A DNA stretch of 64,000 nt from Sphingobium sp. SYK-6. Lineage in GTDB: Bacteria > Pseudomonadota > Alphaproteobacteria > Sphingomonadales > Sphingomonadaceae. The stretch's first letter is position 1, and each line of letters begins with the position of its first letter. The stretch lies in NCBI RefSeq assembly GCF_000283515.1, contig NC_015976.1, forward strand, positions 2,108,001 to 2,172,000, written 5' to 3'. Below, in pieces: positions 17,216 to 26,416 of the stretch. The notes beneath the pieces are model-generated. The model was not told where the DNA came from, ran no database searches, and saw only the letters and a program-made list of their open reading frames with translations. Position numbers and translations under genes: made by a program.

Positions 17216-18298
17216 TCACCAGTCGTGGACCGGCAAATCATCCGAGCTGTCACCGTCGCAATCGAGCAGCAGGAACTGAAAACCCCGGCTCCGGCCGAAG
17301 GCCATGAGGCGGAGCAGGTCGTCTGGCAGTTGCGCCTGGCGCGCTTCATCGAGCAAACGGGTGGGCACGAACCACCCGTAGACGGAGGCGGCGATGTCGA
17401 TCGGGCGTTCGGTCGGCGGCCAGGAGGCCCAGCCATCGAGAAGGCCGGCCGTCTGGACCGTCAGATGCGCGGTCGAGAGCACACAGTAGCGTCCTGTTTC
17501 CACCGATTCCGGAGCGACGCTTGCCTGGACAGGTGGCGGGACGACCTGAAGTTGGTCCCTGGCGCATCCGTCCGATGGATGCCCGTCGAAATAGACGGCG
17601 ATCACGGTCTCATTGTCCAGCGTGGCGGGATCGCGTTCGTCGCCGGTTTCCTTCCACCACTCCCTGCACCAGGCGGCGATTTCCGCGTCCAGCGCGGCCT
17701 CATCGATCGCGGCATGGATATTGGTGCCATAGCGGTGCTCGATGGCGGCGGCATGAAGGTGGACCGGCCAGGGCAAGGGCGATCGCTGGAGTCGATCTTC
17801 GGCTCCGCGGATTTTCGCGATCAGTTGGTTCCGTGCATGGTTTGCGAGGTCATCGGGATGTTCGATGGCCGAGCGTGCCCGTGCCAGCAGGTCGAGGTGA
17901 TCCTCGCGGCTGGCGATATCCGTCGCTCCCGACGATCGCTCTTCGCCAATGGCGGTTGCCGAAGCATGTTCAGCATGCTGTCCGGCCGCATCGGAACGCA
18001 GGATCGGATGGTGCGGATGGGACCAGTCGACGCTCTCCGCTAGCCATCGGCCTATGAAGGACCAGTCGAGGCCGAAGGGGCAATCGTCATCGATGTCCTG
18101 CCATGCGCGTTCGACCGCAGCAGTCCAACTGAGCACAATGGGACGCAGGGCCTGAGTCCCAAGGCTGTCGAAGACCCTGCGAATGACGAAGGCACGTGCC
18201 AGCGCATCGGGATCGGTAGCGGGTCGATCGCGAAAGGTCAGGACAGTTTCCCACAGGCAGGCGGCGATTTCGAGACGGAAAGGGGCATAGCTGGTCAT
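17216..18298 (-). CDS. Protein with C-terminal DUF5983-like domain, 360 aa
   Basis: The last 100 residues follow the DUF5983 pattern: CVLSTAHLTVQTAGLLD, DIAASVYGWFVPTR, LLRLMAFGRSRGFQFLLLDC and the acidic ending DGDSSDDLPVHDW. The first 250 residues are helical and unassigned. The same domain, more diverged, forms the first half of the 14156-14725 protein. DUF5983 proteins are typical of alphaproteobacterial plasmids and have no known activity. It lies in a run of closely spaced minus-strand genes. Confidence 0.65.
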   Translation of the reverse strand: MTSYAPFRLEIAACLWETVLTFRDRPATDPDALARAFVIRRVFDSLGTQALRPIVLSWTAAVERAWQDIDDDCPFGLDWSFIGRWLAESVDWSHPHHPILRSDAAGQHAEHASATAIGEERSSGATDIASREDHLDLLARARSAIEHPDDLANHARNQLIAKIRGAEDRLQRSPLPWPVHLHAAAIEHRYGTNIHAAIDEAALDAEIAAWCREWWKETGDERDPATLDNETVIAVYFDGHPSDGCARDQLQVVPPPVQASVAPESVETGRYCVLSTAHLTVQTAGLLDGWASWPPTERPIDIAASVYGWFVPTRLLDEARQAQLPDDLLRLMAFGRSRGFQFLLLDCDGDSSDDLPVHDW

Positions 18299-18313
18299 GG
18301 GCTGGATCCTGCT

Positions 18314-18775
18314 TCAGGCTGCGCGGCGTTGATTGTTGATGCAAAGCCCGAGATCGGCGGCCATCAGCGTTTCGATCCGCGGTGCGAGGCTATCCAAGGC
18401 TGCGTTGAGATCGATGCCGGACATGCGATGGCTGGCCTCCCCGGGATTATGATCGAGCTGAAGCATCGGCGGAACGAGACGCGCAGTCATTTCAGGGAAA
18501 ATGGCGTGCAGGATGATGGCTTCGACACGGCGCGAAACGAGATTGAGTCGCGCCGCCAGGCCGCAATGCATGGCGAGATAGCGCTCGAACCAGCGGTTCG
18601 GCGCAAGCACGTCGGCGAGCCGGGTACAGGGCTGTCGTCCGGCCGGTGTCACGGCATGAAGAATGACCACACGATGACGACGGAGGGGAGTGAGCTGGTC
18701 CAGCGGGATAAGGACACGGTAGCTGTAAAGCGGAGCCTGCCCGTCAATGCGGGTCCTGCAGGTGATCATGTCCAT
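18314..18775 (-). CDS. Hypothetical protein, 153 aa
   Basis: ATG 18775 has AAGGAG 7 bases upstream. The protein has no recognisable catalytic motif. It has a basic middle (LRRHRVVILHAVTPAGRQPC) and a helical end. A purine-rich leader in the transcript (18823-18847 on the genome) precedes it, so it may start a transcript. Confidence 0.6.
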   Translation of the reverse strand: MDMITCRTRIDGQAPLYSYRVLIPLDQLTPLRRHRVVILHAVTPAGRQPCTRLADVLAPNRWFERYLAMHCGLAARLNLVSRRVEAIILHAIFPEMTARLVPPMLQLDHNPGEASHRMSGIDLNAALDSLAPRIETLMAADLGLCINNQRRAA

Positions 18776-18912
18776 CGGGCGTCTCCTTGACATGGGTGCG
18801 CGATGCTGCTCGCGGTGTCCTGCACACCCCCTCCCCCTCCGCTCCGCTGTTCGGTCCGGAGAGGGGTCTGGATACTCTGGAGAAATGGGCCGGATCGGGC
18901 TGAAAGCGGATG

Positions 18913-19224
18913 TCAGCCCGCGGCCTCGCCACCAGGGCAAGCCGCGTTGTCGTAGATAGGCCTGTCACCTGGCCGCCATGGGATGGGATGCCAGATGCGG
19001 CCATTGTAGCTGATGCGGCCGACGATGACGCCGTCGCGCATGAGTTCGGCTTCCGGGAAAGCGCTGGCGCCAAGGCAGGTCTTGTCGCGGCGTTCGCAAT
19101 AGCGGCGCGACGCATCAGCGAGCGTCTCCACCATGATGTCGGGATATCCGGCTTGCCTGACGATCAGCGGCAACGGGTTTGCCCGGCCTGTTTCTGCATA
19201 TGGGATTTTCGCGTTCGGGCGCAT
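18913..19224 (-). CDS. Hypothetical protein, 103 aa
   Basis: ATG 19224 follows GAGGAT. A longer open frame exists but would overlap the DUF4262 gene, so the shorter form is preferred. The product has RRYCERRDKTCLGASAF and a beta-like YNGRIWHPIPWRPGDRPIYD end. The family is unknown. Confidence 0.55.
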   Translation of the reverse strand: MRPNAKIPYAETGRANPLPLIVRQAGYPDIMVETLADASRRYCERRDKTCLGASAFPEAELMRDGVIVGRISYNGRIWHPIPWRPGDRPIYDNAACPGGEAAG

Positions 19225-19249
19225 GGCTGCGATCCTCAACGGCAGGACA

Positions 19250-19684
19250 TCATGGACGGGGAACGTCGTAGCGGGGATCGCATTCTGGCTTGCCGGGATA
19301 GAAGCCCAGTGGATCGGGCAGGAGGAGCTGAACGGCGGCATATTCGTCATGGCCGAGAAAGCGCCCAACCTGGAGGGTGAAGGCGCTGCGAGCTTCAGCC
19401 CCGGCAAGGCGGGGACGGATCGGGAAGGCGCTGCCGAAATCGATATCCTTGTCGGGCACTTGGTCCGTCTGGCGCATTCGCCGACCGACTTGGTTAAGAA
19501 CCGACCCCATCAGGACCGGCGCGAGATTACCGACAATCAACAGTTCGGGCAGGCCGAGACGGGCGTTGCCGATCGTGTAGGCAAAGCCTGGATTTGTGGC
19601 GTCGGGGAAGATTGCGAAGATATGCTGCCCCGTCCTGTCGATGTTGGATTGAATGATGGCCCTGCTGGTGGTGGGGATGATCAT
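19250..19684 (-). CDS. DUF4262 family protein, 144 aa
   Basis: The N-terminal half has the DUF4262 pattern: IDRTGQHIFAIFPDATNPGF, AYTIGNARLGLPELLIVGNL. The function of this family is unknown. ATG 19684 is chosen because GGAAG lies upstream and family members start close to this point. It sits 25 bases upstream of the next minus-strand gene and is probably in the same operon. Confidence 0.75.
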   Translation of the reverse strand: MIIPTTSRAIIQSNIDRTGQHIFAIFPDATNPGFAYTIGNARLGLPELLIVGNLAPVLMGSVLNQVGRRMRQTDQVPDKDIDFGSAFPIRPRLAGAEARSAFTLQVGRFLGHDEYAAVQLLLPDPLGFYPGKPECDPRYDVPRP

Positions 19685-19736
19685 GATGGGCTTCCAATCT
19701 CGCGATGCGAGCCGGCGTCGCGTGGTCCAGGGGAGG

Positions 19737-21086
19737 TCAATAGTGCGGGATCGCGGAAGCAAAGCGGCGCAGCATTGCTGCCATATGCTTGCGCAAATGC
19801 GCCTTGTTGGAGATGATCGCTTCCGGCTTGAGCCGTTCTCCCTGCGGCGTCATGAATCCGTTCGCGGACGCGCCGTTTGTCAGCTCGACGACGATCTGAT
19901 GGCCGCGCGGGCGGGCGGGGCCGGCATAGCGGGCGATAAATTCGCCGAGGCGGCCGGAGAGCCCCTGGGCGACCTTCGTCCAGCAAATATGGCCGCCGGC
20001 CATGATTTCGCCGGTATCAAGCCCACGATCGAGCCAGGCGCGAAGCTGACCGCGTTGCTGGATCACCGAGTTTCGTGTTCTCTCCATCGTGCGGCAGAGT
20101 GGAAGGAGATCGGTGTGATGGTCGATCCAGTCGAGATCATCGCCACCGGCAACGACCAGAATATCGTCAGGGTCGACATCGGCGAGCAAGACAGGCAACG
20201 AGTTCGGCGCACTCGCCGATCCGCCATTGCAGATACTATTCCACAGGCGAAATCCCTGGCCCGGAACGGCAAGGATCACCGTCATCTCCTGATGGCCTGG
20301 CCGGGACTGTAGCATGGCAGGAAGGGCAAGGCCTGCATCCGCCGCGGCAGTCGCACCTATGATGAGCAGGCGTCTGGACCATCGCGTGGGGCGCGGCGCG
20401 TCTGTCGGCAGAGGCCAATTGCTTGGAAGTGGCCGGGACACCGGCTGAACAGGGTTGCTGCTTGCCTCACGCTGCGTTGCGGCCGCGGCGGTATAGGCGC
20501 GCCGCGCTGCGTCGAACGGGTCGTCGAAACAACCTCCGCCGTCGCGAAAACCCTGGGCGTAGGCACTGTCGAGAGGATCAGCATTCGCGTGAGCCGTTGT
20601 ACTGAAGAATCGGCGCGGCTCCCAGCCTGCCAGTGCCGCGATAGTACCATCCGCATATTGAACCGCGTCGTCCCAGTCATAGCCATGACGGTTTCGGGCC
20701 TGGAGGATGAAACGATCGCGCGCGTCGGTGCTGACTGCGGCTATACGGCGCTCGATGAATGCGAAATTCCTGCGCTTCCTTTCGCGTTCGCCCTCCTCGC
20801 GGATGGCGTCGTTGAGAGGACGAAGCGCCGCGACCCGCTCGCGAATGCGGGCCATCCGGTCCTGGGCTGGCGCCTCATTCGGGAGATCCGGGAAGTCAGC
20901 CCATGCGAGAGCCAGTTGCCCTGCGTGATCCTCGGGGCGGCCTCGCACGATCCAGCATTGGGCATCGGCGGGGTCAAAGGCGGTCGAGACTTCAGCCAAA
21001 TTGGACGACCCCTGCCCGGTATGGCAGGATGGTCGCATAGGGTCGGATCCTGACCGCGTTGCGATGTGGCGCGAGTTGTCAGGCAT
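19737..21086 (-). CDS. Hypothetical protein, 449 aa
   Basis: ATG 21086 has AAGGAG 8 bases upstream. The product has a charged helical part (IREEGERERKRRNFAFIERR, near residue 100), a proline-rich linker near residues 210-235, and a C-terminal part with ILVVAGGDDLDWIDHH. I do not recognise a family. A purine-rich leader (genome 21111-21131) precedes it. Confidence 0.6.
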   Translation of the reverse strand: MPDNSRHIATRSGSDPMRPSCHTGQGSSNLAEVSTAFDPADAQCWIVRGRPEDHAGQLALAWADFPDLPNEAPAQDRMARIRERVAALRPLNDAIREEGERERKRRNFAFIERRIAAVSTDARDRFILQARNRHGYDWDDAVQYADGTIAALAGWEPRRFFSTTAHANADPLDSAYAQGFRDGGGCFDDPFDAARRAYTAAAATQREASSNPVQPVSRPLPSNWPLPTDAPRPTRWSRRLLIIGATAAADAGLALPAMLQSRPGHQEMTVILAVPGQGFRLWNSICNGGSASAPNSLPVLLADVDPDDILVVAGGDDLDWIDHHTDLLPLCRTMERTRNSVIQQRGQLRAWLDRGLDTGEIMAGGHICWTKVAQGLSGRLGEFIARYAGPARPRGHQIVVELTNGASANGFMTPQGERLKPEAIISNKAHLRKHMAAMLRRFASAIPHY

Positions 21087-21214
21087 GGGCGATCTCCTTG
21101 AGGATCACGCCATCCCTCCCCCCTCTCCTCCAGTGCTCAGGTTATTGCGCAAGTGGTTGCGATCGGTACGGGCCATCGGCCGCAAGGAGGCACCGCAAGT
21201 GGCGAAACGAGGCC

Positions 21215-21700
21215 TCAATCTCCGGCGTTACCCGAGCCGGTGAAGGGGCAGCCGGCGGCATCATAGCGATCGGGATCGGCTGCCCGGACATGCCATCCGA
21301 ACATGGCGCCAGCCTGCATGGCCACAATCGCGGCGGGCGTTGCGTTGAAACTGGTATTGAACGCATCGACGGCGATCATCGAAGGCATCGGCCAGTAGCC
21401 CGTCTCTCCTCGCTTGATGATGATGGTCTCACCGGTTTCTGGATGAGGACAGGCGCACATGTCGGGAAGTTTTTCGAGATTGGCGAGACGCCGTGCCGCG
21501 TGTTGGAGGCGAAGCCTGGGCAAGTCCCAGAGCCAGGATGGCCCGAACTGGTTGCGGATCATGCGAAGCGATGTGCTATATGGCTCCCGCTCGTCATCGC
21601 CGTTCATCCATTTGAGAGTGAGCGCGTCCTTCCAACGCCGTCCGTGGCGCGCACGAAAATCGAGCAGCGCACGCCACATGCGATCGTCGGGTTCCTGCAT
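21215..21700 (-). CDS. Hypothetical protein, 161 aa
   Basis: ATG 21700 follows AAGGAAATC. The first 60 residues (MWRALLDFRARHGRRWKDAL, then YSTSLRMIRNQFGPSWLWDL) look like a plasmid-type protein with a compact helical domain. The rest is unassigned. It lies in the same direction as its neighbours. Confidence 0.6.
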   Translation of the reverse strand: MQEPDDRMWRALLDFRARHGRRWKDALTLKWMNGDDEREPYSTSLRMIRNQFGPSWLWDLPRLRLQHAARRLANLEKLPDMCACPHPETGETIIIKRGETGYWPMPSMIAVDAFNTSFNATPAAIVAMQAGAMFGWHVRAADPDRYDAAGCPFTGSGNAGD

Positions 21701-21785
21701 GATGATTTCCTTGATCGGGACTGGCGACTCCGCCGCATGATGCGGCAGACTGGTCGGCTTTGGCCGGCGTGATCGCCGATCGGCG

Positions 21786-21998
21786 TCAGGCGGACCGGAC
21801 GGTGGCGGTGCGACGGAGATCGGGAATGCGCGCATTGTCGTAGACGCTGTTCACCGACATATGCAGCGCCTGCTGCTGCGCGCTGAACCATGTCGCGGCC
21901 GGGATCCGATATGTCTCGGTGGCGAAAGGGTCGGCGCCGCTGAAAAAAGCGACGTCGACGGTGAATTCCTGAAGCGGAACGGCAGAATGGGGACGCAT
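21786..21998 (-). CDS. Hypothetical small protein, 70 aa
   Basis: ATG 21998 follows GAAAGGA. The product has the hydrophobic strand FTVDVAFFSGADPFATETYR and a helix with WFSAQQQALHMSVN. The family is unknown. It lies between a strong hairpin and the next gene. Confidence 0.55.
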   Translation of the reverse strand: MRPHSAVPLQEFTVDVAFFSGADPFATETYRIPAATWFSAQQQALHMSVNSVYDNARIPDLRRTATVRSA

Positions 21999-22021
21999 GA
22001 GGGCATCCTTTCAAGACAAAG

Positions 22022-22048
22022 GGCATCCTGGCGCGGGACCAGGATGCC
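22022..22048 (-). terminator. Hairpin between DUF932 gene and the next minus-strand gene
   Basis: A perfect 10-bp inverted repeat (22022-22031 and 22039-22048) with a 7-base loop lies 36 bases after the DUF932 stop. There is no T tract. Confidence 0.55.
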
Positions 22049-22083
22049 GGATTGGAGGGGGAGAAGCGGAAGAAGGCCGGACG

Positions 22084-23280
22084 TCAGAGCGCCTGTTCGA
22101 GGAGCTTTCGGGCCCTGGTTTCCAGCTCGAGGCGGCTGTCCTGATGGGGCTTCGATCGGGCGAGCGCGGTTATGCCCTGCACGAAATCATAAATGGATTC
22201 AGGCGGCCGGCCTTCCTCGGCGAGCACGGTCTGGATGATTTTCGTGGTCTCGGCCTTCGAGAAGCCGCGCCTGCGCAGGAAAGGTTCGCGATCTTCGTCC
22301 TTGCGCGCGACGATCCGTTCGCGGGCGGCCTTGATGCCGGTGATGAAGTGCGACGGCGAGGAGTTCGCGAAATGCTCGAGCGCGGGCGCCGCCTGCTGGG
22401 CAAAACGAGCAGCGGCGAATTTCGAGTGGCGGATGTTGACCTCCTCGAAATTCTCGACACCCCAAAGGCATCTGTTCGCGCACACGCCGCGGAGGAAAAA
22501 GGTCGCGATGCCAAGCGTCTTCGAGCCGACCTCGCTGTTCCAGGCATAGAAGCCGCGAAAGTACAGGTCAGGATCGCCATTTGGCAGTTTCCCTGCCTCG
22601 ATCGGATGCGTATCGTCGACGAGGAACAGGAAAATATCTCTGTCCGATGCGTAGAGCGTGGTCGTTTCCCTGGTGACATCGACATAAGGGTTGTAGGTCA
22701 TGGTGCCCCACTGGATTGTGCCGGGCACCTTCCAGCGCGTATCGCCGACGCCATCACCGGCAAAGGCCATCACAGCCTGGACGAGTTCCCAGTCGAAAAT
22801 GCGCCCATATTCGGAACCGGTAGCAGCCCGCAGTTCGGTTCTGCCTTCATCCGTCTGCAGCAGTTTGACCTGCTCGCCGCGGTGGGTCATGAGCCCATGT
22901 TGCAGGTTGATGCCCGCAAGGGCCGCCGGAAGCTGGCGCAGATAGGAAGCCGGCGCCCCAACCAGGCTCGCCACCTGGCCGAAGGACCAGTTGGTCGGCG
23001 CCAGGGGGCGATCATCGCCGGGCGCCATCAGCATCAGGCGTTCGAGATTGTCGCTTTTCGCCTCGACCCGGATCGCGCGGCTTTCGACGATGCGGGTGGT
23101 CGCCCGGTCCGCGCGGCCACGAACGGCATTATAGAGGCTGGTCAGCGAGAGATATTTCTCATCGTCGGGGCGTGAAAACCATTCCGACGAGACGCGGCTG
23201 CTCATTCGGCCGCGCGAGACGTCGATGCGATAGGGAGCGGATACGGGGGGCGTGTCGGTCATGCGGGCAAGGGTCGCCAT
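22084..23280 (-). CDS. DUF932 family protein, 398 aa
   Basis: ATG 23280 is chosen because AAGGAG ends 9 bases before it. Family landmarks are FSRPDDEKYLSLTSLYNAV near residue 35, TYNPYVDVTRETTTLYASDR, DIFLFLVDDTHPIE, and the central GVCANRCLWGVENFEEVNIR segment. DUF932 proteins are abundant on plasmids and phages and have no proven activity. A purine-rich leader (genome 23335-23360) precedes the gene. Confidence 0.8.
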   Translation of the reverse strand: MATLARMTDTPPVSAPYRIDVSRGRMSSRVSSEWFSRPDDEKYLSLTSLYNAVRGRADRATTRIVESRAIRVEAKSDNLERLMLMAPGDDRPLAPTNWSFGQVASLVGAPASYLRQLPAALAGINLQHGLMTHRGEQVKLLQTDEGRTELRAATGSEYGRIFDWELVQAVMAFAGDGVGDTRWKVPGTIQWGTMTYNPYVDVTRETTTLYASDRDIFLFLVDDTHPIEAGKLPNGDPDLYFRGFYAWNSEVGSKTLGIATFFLRGVCANRCLWGVENFEEVNIRHSKFAAARFAQQAAPALEHFANSSPSHFITGIKAARERIVARKDEDREPFLRRRGFSKAETTKIIQTVLAEEGRPPESIYDFVQGITALARSKPHQDSRLELETRARKLLEQAL

Positions 23281-23468
23281 GGGAACCATCTCCTTGAGAT
23301 AGAGGAACGACGGGACGATCCACGTCTCCCGTCACATTCCCGCCCCTCCCTTCCCTTTCTGGCGTCTCGCGATCCCGGCTTCGCAAAACCCTGATTTGAC
23401 GCTAGGATAAAGGCCGCGTTCCAAATCCTCCTTCTGGCTTATCCATCGATCGCCAGGAGGCCATTACA

Positions 23469-25199
23469 GTGACGACGTTCGGAATATTGGTCCGGCTGAC
23501 GCGGCTGATGCCGTCTGCGGACCTCGGTGCCAGGCGAAGCCTGATAGAGGCTTTTGCCCTGGAAGCGCTCGTGATCGCGATGGGCGTTGCCGGTCCCTAT
23601 GCGCTCAAGCTGCTGATCGACACCCTGGCCGGACCAGTAGGACCGCCCGTACAATTATTGTTGTACATCCTGCTGTTCGTGGGATGCTGGGCGGGCGCCT
23701 CCATTCTGGAAACGGCCAGGCTTTCCTGCACTGCGAAAATGGTCGAGGCATTGGCGCGAAAGCTCAATACTAATGCGCTTGGCGCGTCCCTGCCTCAAAT
23801 CACGGCGGCGCGCGACAACCAGAGCGGACGCGTTCCCGGCATGCTGGAGCGATTGCCCTACAGCCTCACGCTGGTCGTGGAAGGATTGATCTGGCGGCTG
23901 GGGCCCGTGTTCCTGCAGGCTCTCGCCAGTCTCGCGGTGATCGCCAGCCTGATCGAGCCTCGTTATGTCCTGATCCTTGGCGTGACGCTTTTGGGATTCC
24001 TCGGGGCGACGTGGATCGGCGCGGCACGCCATCGTGTGCATGCCGATGCAACCAATGCGGCTTCATCGCATGTGTCCCGCACAATCGGCGACATCGTTCG
24101 CAATGCCCGGCGGGTCATCCTCAACGGCGCTCTCGATCGCGAACTCCACTATGTAGGCAGGACATTGAGCGCGAAGCGGCAGGCCAGCGCGGCCATGTAC
24201 CGTTCGCTCACTGTCATGGCGGCGCTGCAGTTCTGCATCGTGGGAGCCGGGCTTGTGGCGCTGCTCATGCTGGCCGGTCTCGACGTCGGCAAAGGGCGAA
24301 TGACGGCAGGCGACTTCGTGCTGTTGCAGACGTACGCCTTTCGACTGACGGTTCCGCTGAGTTCGCTGGGTTATATCCTGGCGCAAGCGGGTGTCGCGAT
24401 CGCCAACATCCGCGACGTTCTGGCATTGACGAATGCCGAGGATGAGCGGGGTTCCTGGCAGCCGGACCGCTTTGCCGACGGCGATCTCGCCGCCGAAAAT
24501 CTCAGCTTCGGCTATGGTGATGGCCTGCCTGCTCTCGCCGGGATTTCACTGCGCATCGCGTCAGGGCGCTTCGTCGCCATTGTTGGCCCGAACGGTTCGG
24601 GCAAATCCACGCTTGCCCAAATCCTTGCCGGCGTGCTCGCACCTGCCTCGGGAAGAGTCGAGATTGCAGGGGTCGATATCGCGACGATCCCCTGGGGAGA
24701 GCGTCATCGCTATATTCTTTATGCGCCGCAGTTCATCGGCCTGTTCAACCGCTCGCTGCGGGAGAACATCCTCTATCCCCCTGCAAACCAGCCCATCAGC
24801 GACGTCGAGGAACTGCTTCATGTCTGGCGCTTCCACGAGCCCGGGAGACCGATCGACTTCGATATGGAATTGGGGGAACAGGGCGAGCGCCTGTCGGGAG
24901 GCCAGATTCAGAAGCTGGAGCTTGCCCGCCTGGCGGGAGTAGACGTGCCGGTCCTGATCCTGGATGAAAGCACGTCCGCGCTCGATCCGCGCAGCGAGGC
25001 AGATGTGATCGCGAGGCTGCGGTGCAGGACCGATAGCGCGACGACGCTCATCATGATCACCCATCGGCTGGCGACAGCAAAGGGTGCCGACCAGGTCCTT
25101 TTCATGAATGGCGGTGAGCTGGTCGACAGCGGAACGCATGCGGAGTTGATGAGGCGATGCGTGACCTACCAGGATCTCTGGCTTGCTCCGCAAGAATGA
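23469..25199 (+). CDS. ABC exporter, fused permease and ATPase, 576 aa
   Basis: GTG 23469 follows AGGAGG. About six transmembrane segments occupy the first 300 residues. The ATPase domain has Walker A GPNGSGKST, Q loop YAPQFIG, signature LSGGQ, Walker B VLILDES and the switch MITHRLA. This is the half-transporter layout of type I exporters such as those for peptides, lipids or metal-thiol conjugates. The substrate is unknown. No lasso-type exporter sits in the 56-59 kb cluster, so this gene is the only exporter in the window, but it is 31 kb away and unlinked by operon. Confidence 0.85.
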   Translation: MTTFGILVRLTRLMPSADLGARRSLIEAFALEALVIAMGVAGPYALKLLIDTLAGPVGPPVQLLLYILLFVGCWAGASILETARLSCTAKMVEALARKLNTNALGASLPQITAARDNQSGRVPGMLERLPYSLTLVVEGLIWRLGPVFLQALASLAVIASLIEPRYVLILGVTLLGFLGATWIGAARHRVHADATNAASSHVSRTIGDIVRNARRVILNGALDRELHYVGRTLSAKRQASAAMYRSLTVMAALQFCIVGAGLVALLMLAGLDVGKGRMTAGDFVLLQTYAFRLTVPLSSLGYILAQAGVAIANIRDVLALTNAEDERGSWQPDRFADGDLAAENLSFGYGDGLPALAGISLRIASGRFVAIVGPNGSGKSTLAQILAGVLAPASGRVEIAGVDIATIPWGERHRYILYAPQFIGLFNRSLRENILYPPANQPISDVEELLHVWRFHEPGRPIDFDMELGEQGERLSGGQIQKLELARLAGVDVPVLILDESTSALDPRSEADVIARLRCRTDSATTLIMITHRLATAKGADQVLFMNGGELVDSGTHAELMRRCVTYQDLWLAPQE

Positions 25200-25275
25200 G
25201 GCTGGCAGGCAGCTTCCCGGCAACGCCTTGCATGTTTTACAAAATGGCGTATATGTTCAACGCAAGGAGTTCCCG

Positions 25276-25548
25276 ATGGCGACAAAGCATGAAGATCATC
25301 TGTCCCAGCGCCATGAAGCGGTCGTGGCTGCGGCAAAAGCGGCAGGCTTGCTGTCAGGCACGAACAGCGCCGTCGGCGCGCGCGTGCCGCGTGAACTCAT
25401 CGATCGCGCCAAGATGCGCAGTGGCATCGCCTCGACCACGGATCTCGTCGAATATGCTCTTGCCAAAGTGGCGCTCGAGGATGATTTCGGCGCCAGGCTG
25501 GTAGGCCGGAAGGGTTCCATTCCTGCGGATATTGCGCTTGGGATTTGA
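25276..25548 (+). CDS. Antitoxin-like protein of the PIN toxin pair, 90 aa
   Basis: ATG 25276 has AAGGAGTTCCC upstream. The product has an N-terminal helical part and a ribbon-helix-helix-like segment (GARVPRELIDRAKMRSGIAS, then TTDLVEYALAKVAL). It overlaps the downstream toxin frame by 17 bases, which is typical for toxin-antitoxin operons. Pairing with the PIN toxin is inferred from this overlap. Confidence 0.65.
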   Translation: MATKHEDHLSQRHEAVVAAAKAAGLLSGTNSAVGARVPRELIDRAKMRSGIASTTDLVEYALAKVALEDDFGARLVGRKGSIPADIALGI

Positions 25549-26089
25549 TCGCAAGGCGTCGTTACGCAGGATCAGGCCGCAGCGGCTCGCAGCAAGACTG
25601 ACACGGCGACCCGAAGAGGAATTGCCGCTTGTTCACAAGGCAGCCGTCGTCGGCCGGGAGTTCCTGCTTGACACCTGTGTCTATATCGACGTGCTTCAGG
25701 GCAAGACACCGGTCGAAGTAGATCGCTTGCTTGAAAACCGGATCGTCAACCATTCGAGCGTGGCGCTTGGCGAAATGACCCATCTGATGGGTGCGCTCGA
25801 TCCGGCCGACAAGCGCACGGCGTCTGTTCTCAAGATGCTGGGGCGGACGATCGATGATATTCCCGAGCATCGCCTGAGCGTGCCCTCTTCGCGTGTGTTC
25901 GGCGAGGCGGGCATGCTGGCGGGAATGGTGACACGCCTTTCCGGTCAGCCGCATTCCATCGCGCTGCTCAACGATGCCCTGCTGTTTCTTCAGGCTGCGG
26001 CGACAGGTTGCGATCTGTTGACGGGAAACCGGCGCGATTTCGATTTTCTGAACCAACTCATGCCGGAGACGGGCCTGATCCTCTACTGA
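25532..26089 (+). CDS. PIN-domain ribonuclease toxin, 185 aa
   Basis: PIN features are FLLDTCVYIDVL (first Asp), ALGEMTHLMGAL (Glu), LLNDALLFLQAAATGCDLLT (second Asp) and GNRRDFDFLNQL. PIN toxins are metal-dependent RNases. The frame opens at a TTG (25532) that overlaps the antitoxin gene; a later start is possible because the first 35 residues are basic and not part of the fold. Confidence 0.75.
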   Translation: MRLGFDRKASLRRIRPQRLAARLTRRPEEELPLVHKAAVVGREFLLDTCVYIDVLQGKTPVEVDRLLENRIVNHSSVALGEMTHLMGALDPADKRTASVLKMLGRTIDDIPEHRLSVPSSRVFGEAGMLAGMVTRLSGQPHSIALLNDALLFLQAAATGCDLLTGNRRDFDFLNQLMPETGLILY

Positions 26090-26110
26090 TCGGTGGTTCC
26101 CGTGCTCGGG

Positions 26111-26416
26111 TCACACCTCATCACGCAGAATGGAATAGACGTCATCACCATATAGGCGGGTGGTCTGGCAGCTCTCATCCCAGAAATGCGTTCCGGCGCG
26201 AAGGCGCGCTGCCACCCGGAGTCCGGTGTCGAGGATGCGCCAGATGCCGATGGGGGTCCACAGCCCGTGTGGAGAATATTCAAACCAGAGTTGGCGGCCG
26301 AGCTGGCCGCATTTCATCTGAAATGCCCAGCCGCGACGGTGGCGCTCGGCTCTCACCTCGTTCCCCGCATATAGGCCGGGCAGGATGCGTTCCATGCTTT
26401 CGCCGTGGCGGATCAT
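26111..26416 (-). CDS. Hypothetical protein, 101 aa
   Basis: The start (ATG 26416) overlaps the stop of the gene upstream on the minus strand in an ATGA arrangement. The product is aromatic and basic in its core (RRGWAFQMKCGQLGRQLWFE, then SPHGLWTPIGIWRILDTG). I do not recognise it. It is translationally coupled to the end of the TGT-like region. Confidence 0.6.
   Translation of the reverse strand: MIRHGESMERILPGLYAGNEVRAERHRRGWAFQMKCGQLGRQLWFEYSPHGLWTPIGIWRILDTGLRVAARLRAGTHFWDESCQTTRLYGDDVYSILRDEV

Noticed and set aside
21997..23175. A 392-codon plus-strand frame
   Set aside because: Opposite the DUF932 gene, which has family motifs and a good ribosome site.
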